Shown: positions 22,516-30,331 of the stretch, piece by piece | Position numbering within the stretch: position 1 is the stretch's first letter | Layout of the letters: each line of letters opens with the position of its first letter | NCBI GenBank assembly: GCA_051648405.1 | Contig: JBOFFC010000047.1 | Coordinates: 1 to 48,009, forward strand | Length of the DNA stretch: 48,009 bases | Source of the DNA: JBOFFC01 sp051648405 | GTDB taxonomy: Bacteria > Planctomycetota > Planctomycetia > Pirellulales > Lacipirellulaceae | Direction: 5' to 3' | Program-made: the position numbers and the translations under genes | Notes under the pieces: generated by a model | Told to the model about the DNA's origin: nothing | What the model saw: the letters and a program-made list of their open reading frames with translations, nothing else | Database searches by the model: none

Positions 22516-23856
22516 CTAACGCCGGATCGTGGTCGGCGGGTCGATCGACAGCGACCGTGCGGCGGCCTCGATCGCGGCGCGGTTCCGCCACAGGTAGATC
22601 ACCCGCGCGCGTGTCGTCGGGTGCGTCGGCACGGAATCGAGCTCGCCCGTCGATCGGAACAGCGCGGCCTCGGGTTTGGCCTCGAGGGACTCGACGACCG
22701 CATCGATCGCGGACTCCGTCATTCGCCGCTCGCCGCTCTCGCGCAGCGACTTGCCCCAGTCGATCACCTCCACCTCGTCGAGTCGCCGCAGCTCCTTGCG
22801 AAGCTCGGCCGCCGCTTCGTCCCGCGCGTCGCTGTCCGACAGGTAGTCCCAGTACCCGCGGAGCGAGAGGGAGCGGTTGTCTTGCTCGACGCGTCGCAAG
22901 CTGTCGGTCAGAAGCCGCTCCGACTCCTCGCGGTTCAGCGAACCGAAGGGCATCGCCTCTTGGTATCGTCGCATCAACTCGAAGGGGTCGATGTCCTTCA
23001 TCGCCTTGCCGATCTCGAGACAATAGCGGGTGACCCGCTCCGACGCTTCGAACTCGGCGCCGATCTTGAGCAGCGCGTTGACCGCCTGGGGGACTCCCGT
23101 CGCGATCGCGCCGTAGTCGTCGCACAGGTGCTCGATGGTCTTCGACTGGCGCGCGCCGCGACCGGCAAGGACCGAGTTCAAGTAGAACCCCCCGATCGCC
23201 ACGCCGAAAACGCCCATCCATCCGTAGCGCTCAGCAAAAGGGAGCAGGGCGAGCACCGCGAGCGTGCAGACGAGCAGGTTCAGAAGCCAGGCCCGCGTCG
23301 AACGCAAGTAGTGTCGGTGGCAGTGGCCGAGCTCGTGGGCGATGACGAACGAGAGCTCGTCGGGCTCGAGCACGTGCAGCAACTGGCGGTGGAGGTAGAC
23401 CCCATCAACGCCACTGACGAGCGAACCGATGCCCGAGGTCAACGCCCCCGCGTTGAGCGACTTGTCGCGTGTGACGTAGACGTTGTAGCGGCCGCGGGGG
23501 ACCCCCAAGCGGTCCTCGACGTCGTGAACGAGCGCGACCAGCGAGTCGCGGTCGTACGCGCCGAGCTTGACGCCGACACGGACCTCTTCGATCCGCTTGC
23601 GCTTCGTGCCGACGAGCCGCACCAGCGCCGCCGCTTCCTGGACCAGCAGCACCCCGGCGACCACAAGCGTCGTCGCGGGGGCGGCGATCACCGCCGGCCA
23701 GCGTGCGACGGCCGCGAGGACGACCGCCGCGCAGAGCAGCGCGCCGATCACCCAGCCGTCGATGGCGTTCGCTCGCTCGACGCGGGCGAACGCCTCGGGC
23801 CGTGTCGGCACGCGTCCCGTTGGCGTCGTGGCGTCGCTTGGGGTGCGGTCGTTCAC
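22516..23856 (-). CDS. M48-family membrane zinc metalloprotease
   Basis: A 446-residue protein with zinc motif HELGH (about 173-177, in VIAHELGHCHRHYL) and a downstream Glu in KTIEHLCDDYGA that fits the third ligand region. Two hydrophobic helices precede the catalytic part (DGWVIGALLCAAVVLAAVA and VIAAPATTLVVAGVLLV) and two follow the zinc site, as in HtpX-like proteases. A C-terminal acidic/basic helical tail of about 130 residues (RLLTDSLRRVEQDNRS, AAAELRKELRRLDEVEVIDW) is extra. I chose GTG 23856 because it overlaps the upstream TGA as GTGA, a sign of translational coupling; GTG 23877 is the alternative. It is probably involved in membrane-protein quality control. Confidence 0.87.
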   Translation of the reverse strand: MNDRTPSDATTPTGRVPTRPEAFARVERANAIDGWVIGALLCAAVVLAAVARWPAVIAAPATTLVVAGVLLVQEAAALVRLVGTKRKRIEEVRVGVKLGAYDRDSLVALVHDVEDRLGVPRGRYNVYVTRDKSLNAGALTSGIGSLVSGVDGVYLHRQLLHVLEPDELSFVIAHELGHCHRHYLRSTRAWLLNLLVCTLAVLALLPFAERYGWMGVFGVAIGGFYLNSVLAGRGARQSKTIEHLCDDYGAIATGVPQAVNALLKIGAEFEASERVTRYCLEIGKAMKDIDPFELMRRYQEAMPFGSLNREESERLLTDSLRRVEQDNRSLSLRGYWDYLSDSDARDEAAAELRKELRRLDEVEVIDWGKSLRESGERRMTESAIDAVVESLEAKPEAALFRSTGELDSVPTHPTTRARVIYLWRNRAAIEAAARSLSIDPPTTIRR

Positions 23857-24545
23857 GTCGCCGCCTGGAACAGCCACCCGACCAGCCCGCTGATGGTCGG
23901 CCGACTGCGCGTTTGGTAGTAGACGGTCCCCGGGCCCGTGTAGCGGTTCACGAGTCCCTCGCCCGACATCACCGAGTCTCTCACCGAGCTCGTCGCCTTC
24001 ACCAACTGGTACTCGACCGACTCACTGAAAGCGACAACGTACTTGTTATCGACGACGAAGCGCTCCGCGTCGGCAAGCTCGCGACGGACGACGGCGCCGT
24101 GGCTCGCGCAGAACAGGGTCCCTTCGCCGCGCGCCTGCATCAGGAACAGTCCCTTCGCCGCCAACCACCCCCGCACCCCGCCGTACTTCGCTTCCAGCCG
24201 CACGCCGGGAGTGCTCGCGAGGTAGGCCCCGCGCGAGAGGTAGTACCCTGCGCCGCCGTCGAGGTCGAGCGAGAAGACTTCGCCGATCGCGTCGGGCGCC
24301 AGCACGAGCTCCTGCTTGTCGTCGGTCGCGGTGAACACGGCCGCGAACAGCGACTCGCCGGTCAGCATGTTGCGCACACCCCCGACCAGCCCCTTCGAGC
24401 CCTGCTGACCCCCCAGCTTCGCGCTGACCACCACGCGGGTGGTCATCGACACCATCGAGTCGGGCTGCGCGAAGACGACGTCGCCGTTGTCGAGGTCGAC
24501 GCGGAGGGTTGTGAACGTCGGGGCGTGCTGCACTTCAAATCGCAT
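23853..24545 (-). CDS. AIM24/TIGR00266-family protein
   Basis: A 230-residue protein with the glycine-spaced beta repeats of the AIM24 (TIGR00266) fold: FAQPDSMVSMTTRVVVSAKLGG, GLVGGVRNMLTGESLFAAVFTA, LSRGAYLASTPGVRL, GLFLMQARGEGTLFCASHGAV and VEYQLVKATSSVRDSVMSGEG. Homologues are widespread and poorly characterised; the yeast relative is mitochondrial inner-membrane associated. Nothing catalytic is visible. The ATG is at 24545. Its stop overlaps the M48 start (GTGA), and a small membrane protein gene lies 43 bp upstream. The company of M48 and a membrane phosphodiesterase suggests a membrane-organisation or stress role, which is inference. Confidence 0.88.
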   Translation of the reverse strand: MRFEVQHAPTFTTLRVDLDNGDVVFAQPDSMVSMTTRVVVSAKLGGQQGSKGLVGGVRNMLTGESLFAAVFTATDDKQELVLAPDAIGEVFSLDLDGGAGYYLSRGAYLASTPGVRLEAKYGGVRGWLAAKGLFLMQARGEGTLFCASHGAVVRRELADAERFVVDNKYVVAFSESVEYQLVKATSSVRDSVMSGEGLVNRYTGPGTVYYQTRSRPTISGLVGWLFQAAT

Positions 24546-24588
24546 CGCAGCGGCGCCGTCGTTCTTCAGGGGGTCTGCGGGCGAGTGG

Positions 24589-24831
24589 TCACTCGTCGGC
24601 GCCGGGGCTGTACTTCTGCTTGAGCAGGTAGCCGCCGACGCTGATCGCGATCAAGAGCCCCAAGAAAATAAACAAGGCGACCATCCGCGAAACGCCGAGG
24701 AGGTCGGAGATCCCGGTCACGCAGATATCGTAGATCACGATTCGGATAAACCACCCGACCATGTCGCCGATAAACCCGCCGCGCCGAGCGTGGGGGACTG
24801 ACAATAACCAAGTCGCGTCGAGCGGAAACAT
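24589..24831 (-). CDS. small membrane protein of unknown function
   Basis: An 80-residue protein beginning at ATG 24831, with AGGGGG eight bases upstream. It has two predicted helices: MVGWFIRIVIYDICVTGIS (about 23-41) and MVALFIFLGLLIAISVGGYL (about 49-68), then a short charged tail KQKYSPGADE. No family is recognised. Placed first in the cluster with AIM24, M48 and GDPD genes, it may be a membrane partner of one of them. Local composition upstream is AT-richer than its neighbours. Confidence 0.72.
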   Translation of the reverse strand: MFPLDATWLLSVPHARRGGFIGDMVGWFIRIVIYDICVTGISDLLGVSRMVALFIFLGLLIAISVGGYLLKQKYSPGADE

Positions 24832-25050
24832 AGTCGGACCCCCTGTTGGGAATAGGGTGACGAACCGTGCGTGCAATCCGTGTGGCACACGAGAGTGTCG
24901 CGCGAACGACTTTCGCACTGCGAAGATAGCGGATTGTGTCCCCGGTTGGCTCGGCTGTCCACTCGATTCGCGAGGTTTCAGCGAGTCCTGACCCGGGCCC
25001 GACGGGGGGACCCGCGCCGGCCCGCCTCGGCCGCCTCCGCGGCGATCGGG

Positions 25051-25056
25051 TACAAT
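25051..25056 (+). promoter_or_regulatory. possible -10 box for the propeller-protein gene
   Basis: TACAAT stands 46 bases before the ATG at 25102, in a GC-rich context. No convincing -35 box is seen at the expected distance. Confidence 0.35.
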
Positions 25057-25101
25057 CCGCTCGATCGACTACTCACGTCCCAGAACTGGAGGCAGAGCGC
25101 G

Positions 25102-26424
25102 ATGCGTCGCCTAGCTTTACTCGTGATCGCCGTTGGGTCGATCGCCCTCTCCGCCGTCGCCGACGACTGGCCCCAGTGGCGGGGACCGCTGCGCGACGGC
25201 GTGTGGCGCGAGGCGGGGGTCGCCGATTCGCTGCCGGCGGAGCCCGAGGTCCGTTGGCGCGTGCCGTGCGCTCTCGGCTACGCCGGGCCCGCGGTCGCAA
25301 GCGGCAAGGTCTACCTGTTTGAGTACGACAAGCGCTCGGGCGAGGTGACCAACAACCCGGGGGGTCGCGACGAGCTCGAAGGGACCGAGCGTCTGCGGGC
25401 GCTAGACCTCAAGACCGGCGACGAGCTCTGGCGGCACGAGTACGAGCGCCCCTACCAGGTTTCCTACCCCAGCGGTCCGCGCGCCACGCCGACGGTTGAC
25501 GGCGACCTGGTGTACATCGTCGGCGCCGAGGGGGACCTCCGCTGCCTGAAGACGGCCGGCGGCGAGTTGGTTTGGAAGAAGAGCTACGCGGAGGACTTCG
25601 GCGTCGAGACGCCCATCTGGGGCCACTCGTCCCACCCGCTGGTGGACGGCGAAACGCTTTATTGCGTCGTCGGGGGGGAAGGCTCGGTCGCCGTTGCGTT
25701 CGACAAACGGACCGGCGCCGAGAAGTGGCGGGCCGTCACCGCCTACGAGCCCGGCTACTGCCCGCCGGCGATGATCGAGCAGGGGGGCAAGCCCCTGCTG
25801 GTGGTGTTCCACCCGGTCGGCGCCACGGCGCTCGACCCGGCGACCGGCGACGAGCTGTGGAGCATCCCCCTCGAGCCTTCGTACGGGATGTCGATCGCCC
25901 AGCCGCTGCAAGTCGGCGACAAGCTGTTCGTCAGCGGGTACGGCGGCGTCTCGGTGCTGCTTAAGCTCTCGGCAGAGGCCGACGGCAAGCCCGAGGTGCT
26001 GTGGTCGGGGACCCCGAAGACGTCGATGTCGTGCGCGAACTCGTCGCCGCTGGCGATCGGCGAGACGATCTACGGTTGCGACGCCAACGCCAGCGCGCTG
26101 GTCGCCGTCAGCATCGAGACCGGCGATCGGCTGTGGGAAGAGCAAGCGCCGACGATGGCCGAGGGGCAGCGCGGGCGGCACGGCACGGCGTTCGTCGTTC
26201 GCCAGGGGGATACCGACCGCGTCTGGCTCGCCAGCGAGTCGGGGGACCTGGTCCTCGCCCGGCTTTCACCCGAGAAGTACGAGGAGCTCGGTCGCGCGAA
26301 GCTGCTCGAGCCCACGGGGAGCGCGTTCGGTCGATCGGTCCTGTGGAGCCACCCGGCGTTCGCCGACCGCGCGATCATCGCGCGGAACGACAAGGAAATC
26401 GTCTGCGTCGAGCTCGGCGAGTGA
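25102..26424 (+). CDS. secreted PQQ-type beta-propeller repeat protein
   Basis: A 440-residue protein with signal peptide MRRLALLVIAVGSIALSAVA followed by DDWPQWRGP, the usual opening of planctomycete outer-envelope PQQ-like proteins. Repeated blades contain the motif AxDxxTGxxxW, for example RALDLKTGDELWRHEY, AFDKRTGAEKWRAV, ALDPATGDELWSI, AVSIETGDRLWEEQ. No dehydrogenase active-site residues or cofactor pocket can be identified, so a scaffold or binding role is more likely than catalysis. The ATG at 25102 has GGAGG at 25088-25092. The open frame extends upstream without signal-like features. It stands alone on +. Confidence 0.88.
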   Translation: MRRLALLVIAVGSIALSAVADDWPQWRGPLRDGVWREAGVADSLPAEPEVRWRVPCALGYAGPAVASGKVYLFEYDKRSGEVTNNPGGRDELEGTERLRALDLKTGDELWRHEYERPYQVSYPSGPRATPTVDGDLVYIVGAEGDLRCLKTAGGELVWKKSYAEDFGVETPIWGHSSHPLVDGETLYCVVGGEGSVAVAFDKRTGAEKWRAVTAYEPGYCPPAMIEQGGKPLLVVFHPVGATALDPATGDELWSIPLEPSYGMSIAQPLQVGDKLFVSGYGGVSVLLKLSAEADGKPEVLWSGTPKTSMSCANSSPLAIGETIYGCDANASALVAVSIETGDRLWEEQAPTMAEGQRGRHGTAFVVRQGDTDRVWLASESGDLVLARLSPEKYEELGRAKLLEPTGSAFGRSVLWSHPAFADRAIIARNDKEIVCVELGE

Positions 26425-26742
26425 CCCCTGAGCGGGGAGCACCCTACCCGCTTCTAGCAGCCCGTTGATAAACGCCGTCGTGGCGTTCTTCAACCTCGCC
26501 AAGCTCGCGGCCGAGCCGCTCGCGGCTCGCGAAACCGCGGCGAAAGCGCCACGGTATCGACGTCGCCTCCCTGCGACGACGCAGCCTGTTGAAAAATCAA
26601 CAGGCTGATAAGGTTAGCGTCGCGAAGATCGTGATTCCCGCCCGCTACTGGTCGCCGCTGCGCCGCCGCAACGAGTCGGTGAACTAAGCGGCGTGGCGCG
26701 CGGACAGAACGCCGCCTGCAGGGCTCGCGCGAGCGGGAGCGG
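26425..26742. other. intergenic relic region with direct and inverted repeats
   Basis: GCAGCCCGTTGATAAA (26457-26472) recurs as GCAGCCTGTTGAAAAA (26581-26596; 14 of 16 equal). The second copy is part of a perfect inverted repeat, CAGCCTGTTGA-AAAA-TCAACAGGCTG (26582-26607). aacgcc-gtcgt-ggcgtt adds a small hairpin at 26472-26488. No intact gene is seen; the pieces look like the scar of a small transposable element. The inverted repeat could also act as a weak terminator for the propeller gene. Confidence 0.45.
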
Positions 26743-27912
26743 CTACGCGGCCTGCGGCTCGTCCCGTCGGTGAGGCCCTTTCAGCGGCGCGCTTTGCGCG
26801 TCGTGGGCGCCGGACGACGCCGCGAGCCCCAGCACGTCGCGGTACACGGCAAGGTACTGTGTCGCCGTGGTCTCCCAGTCGAACTGCGCGGCGTGCCGCC
26901 GCAGCTTGCTCCCGAGGTCGGGGGACTTCGCAACGACCCCCATGCCGCGGCGGAAGACGTCGGCCAGGTGGTCGGCGTGGTCGCTGTCCCAGTAGAAGGC
27001 GTGCGGCCCCGCGACCTCGGGAAGGCTCGTGCGGCGCGAGCAAAAGATCGGCCGGCCGTGGTGCATCGCTTCGATGACGGGGAGGCCAAAGCCCTCGGTC
27101 AGCGACGGGAAGACGAACGCCTCGCAGTTGGCGTACATCCACTGCCGATCGTCATCCGACACCGCGCCCGGCAGGACCACGCGGTTCGCGACCCCCAGGC
27201 GCCGCGCCTCGTCGCGCAGGAACGTCGCGTAGGGGTGGTGGTCGGGACCGGCGATCACCAGCCGCTGCGACGGGAGTTTCTGCAGCATCGCCAGCAGCAC
27301 GTGGAAGTTCTTCTTCGGCAGGATCGCCCCGATCGTGAACAGGAACGGCCCCGACGGCACGAACGCGGGTCGGCTCCCGCCGCGCGCTTGGTCGCGACAG
27401 GCGCCGTTGTAGATCACCCGAAGCGGCTTCCCGCGGAGGTCGAGGTGCGAGCGTATCTCGCCGGCGACGAAGTTCGAGATCGTCGTCACGACCGTCGCCC
27501 GATCGACGCGCCGCTGAATCCTGCGGAGGATCGAGGCGGCCCGTTCGGTCGTCTTCTCACGCAGGAAGTTGAGGTCGTGCACCGTCAGCACGAGCGGCGT
27601 GTGCGGGCTTGCCGGCAGGTGCTTGGCGTGCTGGTCGGTGGCGTGCCAAAGATCGCCGTCGGGGCCCGACGGAAGAACGCGATGGAGCGGGCGAAGGAAT
27701 CGGTAGACCTTCTCCTTGCGCCAGCGACGCGCGGCGACGCACCTCGACAGCGGCGCATCGACGAGCTGCCGGTCCTCCGCCTGCAGGTGGAAACGGAGGT
27801 CGAGGTCGTTGCAGTCCCTCTCGGCGAGCGTCCGACCAAGGTGCCGACAGAACTGGCCCAAGCCACAATGCAGCGTGCGTAGCTTGAACAGGTCGATGAC
27901 AACGGACTTCAC
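26743..27912 (-). CDS. GT4-type glycosyltransferase
   Basis: A 389-residue GT-B fold enzyme. It starts with GTG 27912 (VKSVVIDLFKLRTLHCGLGQF), backed by GGGAG seven bases upstream. The acceptor domain has HCGLGQFCRHL and VLTVHDLNFL; the donor-binding half has FLFTIGAILPKKNFHVLL, LVIAGPDHHPY and VVLPGAVSDDDRQWMYANCEAFVFPS. The classical nucleotide-sugar motif EGFGLPVIEAMHHGRPI (about 270-285) has the expected Glu pair. It probably adds a sugar to a surface glycan, lipid or polysaccharide in the cytoplasm. Upstream, 41 bp away, lies an FkbM-type methyltransferase on the same strand, a common pairing in surface glycan clusters. Donor and acceptor are unknown. Confidence 0.88.
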   Translation of the reverse strand: MKSVVIDLFKLRTLHCGLGQFCRHLGRTLAERDCNDLDLRFHLQAEDRQLVDAPLSRCVAARRWRKEKVYRFLRPLHRVLPSGPDGDLWHATDQHAKHLPASPHTPLVLTVHDLNFLREKTTERAASILRRIQRRVDRATVVTTISNFVAGEIRSHLDLRGKPLRVIYNGACRDQARGGSRPAFVPSGPFLFTIGAILPKKNFHVLLAMLQKLPSQRLVIAGPDHHPYATFLRDEARRLGVANRVVLPGAVSDDDRQWMYANCEAFVFPSLTEGFGLPVIEAMHHGRPIFCSRRTSLPEVAGPHAFYWDSDHADHLADVFRRGMGVVAKSPDLGSKLRRHAAQFDWETTATQYLAVYRDVLGLAASSGAHDAQSAPLKGPHRRDEPQAA

Positions 27913-27953
27913 AGACGAACTCCCCGGCGCCGTCGGGCGTCGTGTCGGTGCGT

Positions 27954-28724
27954 TCACGCGACGTACCGCAGCGACGCCGACGCCGCCTCGCGCGGGGTCA
28001 TCCAGAGCCAACTCTGGCGGTAGGCCCGCTCTTCTTCGATCGCTCGCTTCATGGTCCTGCGTGGGATCACCCGGGTCCAGAACGACTTGAACGGGAACTC
28101 GTCGCTCGAACGCTCCTCTTGCCACACGACGTCGATTTCGTGCGTCGGCTCGAAGCGGCGCATCAGTTCGGCCGTCACACCGGGCCGCGGGACCTCGTGG
28201 ATCTCAACCAGGATCACCGCTCGCGCGAGCGACGGGACGCGGCGCGGGTCGAGCAACTTGACCTCGTACCCTTCGACGTCGCACAAGATGAAAGGCCGTT
28301 CGGCGTCGCCGATTGTCACTTCCAAATCGGCGGGCTCGCACTTCGCCAGCAGCTCGATCCGGTCCGACACGCCGTTCCGCTCGGCGACGATCGCCGCTAG
28401 CGCCCTGGCGCGGGGGCTCATCTCGAACGCGACCACGGGCGCCTCGACCCGCATCGCGAGCCCCACGGCGTAGTACCCCTCGGCGGCGCCGATATCGACG
28501 ATCAGGTCGTGGTCGCCGGCGATCACCGTCTCGATCGTCTCGTTCAGCTCGCGCTCGTAGGCGCCGACGATCTTCGGCAAGTACGCGCTGCCGAACGACT
28601 CGCTCACGTACTTCATGCCGGCGAACGGCCCGGCCTGGACCCGCAGCGCGCTCCGCCGGTTCGCCAACCCACGCAGATACGCGTAGGGGCTCGCGTAGCG
28701 TCGAATCGTCGAGCGGAGGCCCAT
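27954..28724 (-). CDS. FkbM-family methyltransferase
   Basis: A 256-residue SAM-dependent methyltransferase. Motif I is LIVDIGAAEGYYAVGLAM (about 75-92), then VVAFEMSPRARALAAIVAERNG and ILCDVEGYEVKLLDP, the characteristic FkbM block, followed by VILVEIHEVPRPGV. Family members O-methylate sugars or polyketide-derived groups. I prefer ATG 28724 (MGLRSTIRRYASP); a TTG start at 28838 would add a stretch without family character. It precedes the glycosyltransferase by 41 bp and is probably co-transcribed. The C-terminal tail is Arg/Ala-rich and less conserved in look. Confidence 0.82.
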   Translation of the reverse strand: MGLRSTIRRYASPYAYLRGLANRRSALRVQAGPFAGMKYVSESFGSAYLPKIVGAYERELNETIETVIAGDHDLIVDIGAAEGYYAVGLAMRVEAPVVAFEMSPRARALAAIVAERNGVSDRIELLAKCEPADLEVTIGDAERPFILCDVEGYEVKLLDPRRVPSLARAVILVEIHEVPRPGVTAELMRRFEPTHEIDVVWQEERSSDEFPFKSFWTRVIPRRTMKRAIEEERAYRQSWLWMTPREAASASLRYVA

Positions 28725-28893
28725 GTTCGAGCTGTTGAAGGACGGGCAACAAGCCGAGCGGGTGCTAGCGGCGCACGGGTGGCCGATCCGCCCAGGCGCG
28801 GGGAAGTTACGGAGCCCACGCTTCGCCAGCAAGGCCAATCGCCCGTTCGGGGCCGATCCCCCGTGGCGTTGTCACTCGATCCGCAGACACGGG

Positions 28894-30195
28894 TCAGACC
28901 GAGTCCCCGCACAGCGCCCCCGTGCTGAACGCCGCCTGGAAGTTGTAGCCGCCGATCGGGCCGTCGATGTCGAGCACCTCGCCCACAAAGAACACGCCGG
29001 GCGCGACGCGGCTGGCGAGCGTCCGCGGATCGACCTCCGACAGATCGACCCCCCCCGCGGTGACCTCCGCTTTCTTGAAGCCCATCGAGCCGGTCAGGCG
29101 GATCGGGCTCCCTTTGCACGCATCGACCAGCGCGCGCCGTTCGCCACGCGACAGCTCGGCTAGCCGTCGATCGGGGGAGACTTCGCTCTGCTCGACGAGC
29201 GACTCGGCGAGTCGCCGCGGGGCCCACTCGGCGACGAGCCCCAGCACGCCACGGTTGCCGGCTCCCTGCTGCAAGCGGTCTAGCAACTCGCGCTCGTCGA
29301 GGGCGGGGAAGAAGTCGCAACGCGCCACCCACCGGCCCGCTTCGGGAGAGAGCGTCACGACACGGCTGGAGTCCATCGCCACGGGGCCGGAGAGCCCGAA
29401 GTGTGTGAACAGCAACGACCCGCGCCGGCTCAGCACCCCTTCTCCTTGGGCGCCGTCGATCGTCAGGCGGACGTCGGGGAGCGTCACCCCCTGCAAGTCG
29501 GTCGCCCACTGCGTGTCGCTCGTCAGGGGCGCCAGCGCCGGTCGCGGCGGGACCACCCGGTGCCCCAGCCGCTTCGCCCAGGCGTAGCCGTCCCCCGTCG
29601 TCCCGCAGCCGGGGTACGACTGACCCCCCACGGCGATCACGACACGCCCGGCGCGGATCGTCCGCAGCGTCGTGCGGACCTCGTAGCGCCCCTCGTCGGC
29701 CGGATCGACCGCCTCGACGGCCTCCCCCAGCGCGAGCCGCGCGCCGCTGGCGGCGACCATCCGCAGCATCGCGCGCTGCACGTCGAGCGCCCGGTCGCTC
29801 TCGGGAAAGACCTTGCCGGTCGGTTCGATCTTCGTCCGCAGCCCCTCGGCCTCGAACAGCGCGACGAGGGCGTCGGGCGTGAGCCGAGACAGGGCGGGGC
29901 GTAGGAACCTCGCTTGCTGCGCCCCGCCGAGGCGCTCGAAGGCGTCGGCGATCTCGCCCGCCGAGGCGTCGTGCGTCAGGTTGCAGCGTGTCCCCCCCGA
30001 CATCAGGACCTTGACCGCCGCCTTGCGGTTCTTCTCGACGACCACGACCCTCTTGCCACGCTGCGCGGCGCGGATTGCCGCCATCAAGCCCGCCGCCCCG
30101 GCGCCGAGCACGACGACGTCGCAGGCCAGGTCCCCCGGCGCGGGCGCCGGCGGCGAGGCGTCCCGTGGCGTGGGTTCGGTTGGGAGATCGCTCAT
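28894..30195 (-). CDS. HI0933/YhiN-family FAD-dependent oxidoreductase
   Basis: A 433-residue flavoprotein. The FAD Rossmann motif is VVVLGAGAAGLMAAIRAA (GxGxxG at 31-36), followed by the family block KVLMSGGTRCNLTH, then IAVGGQSYPGCGTTGDGYAWAKRLGH, SLLFTHFGLSGPVAMD and RLTGSMGFKKAEVTAGGVDLSEVDP. The C-terminal FVGEVLDIDGPIGGYNFQAA closes the FAD site. These proteins are cytoplasmic, usually annotated as aminoacetone oxidase-like or unknown, and the substrate is not established. The ATG at 30195 comes after a non-conserved upstream frame and lacks a clear ribosome binding site. It has a Pro-rich 25-residue N-terminal extension before the first strand. The gene is divergent from the prolyl oligopeptidase. 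Confidence 0.92.
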   Translation of the reverse strand: MSDLPTEPTPRDASPPAPAPGDLACDVVVLGAGAAGLMAAIRAAQRGKRVVVVEKNRKAAVKVLMSGGTRCNLTHDASAGEIADAFERLGGAQQARFLRPALSRLTPDALVALFEAEGLRTKIEPTGKVFPESDRALDVQRAMLRMVAASGARLALGEAVEAVDPADEGRYEVRTTLRTIRAGRVVIAVGGQSYPGCGTTGDGYAWAKRLGHRVVPPRPALAPLTSDTQWATDLQGVTLPDVRLTIDGAQGEGVLSRRGSLLFTHFGLSGPVAMDSSRVVTLSPEAGRWVARCDFFPALDERELLDRLQQGAGNRGVLGLVAEWAPRRLAESLVEQSEVSPDRRLAELSRGERRALVDACKGSPIRLTGSMGFKKAEVTAGGVDLSEVDPRTLASRVAPGVFFVGEVLDIDGPIGGYNFQAAFSTGALCGDSV

Positions 30196-30331
30196 GAGCA
30201 GTGGTTGTCGGAGGGCGCCGGGCGTAGTGGCCGACCGTCGTACGCTAACCGCCGCGGGGCCGCTCGTCAGCCGGCCGCGGGGTGTGGTGTAATGCCCCCT
30301 TCGATCGACACCCCGCCGGAGCGTTCGTCCC

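Noticed and set aside
22469..23221. N-terminal extension of the GDPD frame up to position 23221
   Set aside because: That part overlaps the M48 protease gene on the same strand in another frame and lacks protein character; the membrane domain begins after 22468.
24871..25101. Upstream extension of the PQQ-propeller frame
   Set aside because: The signal peptide and GGAGG ribosome binding site define the ATG at 25102; upstream residues are unstructured.
26582..26607. Perfect inverted repeat considered as a Rho-independent terminator
   Set aside because: The A-rich loop is present but no T-run follows the stem on either strand; I keep it as part of a repeat scar.
26610..26687. A short peptide frame (KVSVAKIVIPARYWSPLRRR...) ending in TAA before the glycosyltransferase
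   Set aside because: It looks slightly protein-like, but it has no start, no ribosome binding site and only 25 codons; it may be the tail of a lost gene but cannot be supported.
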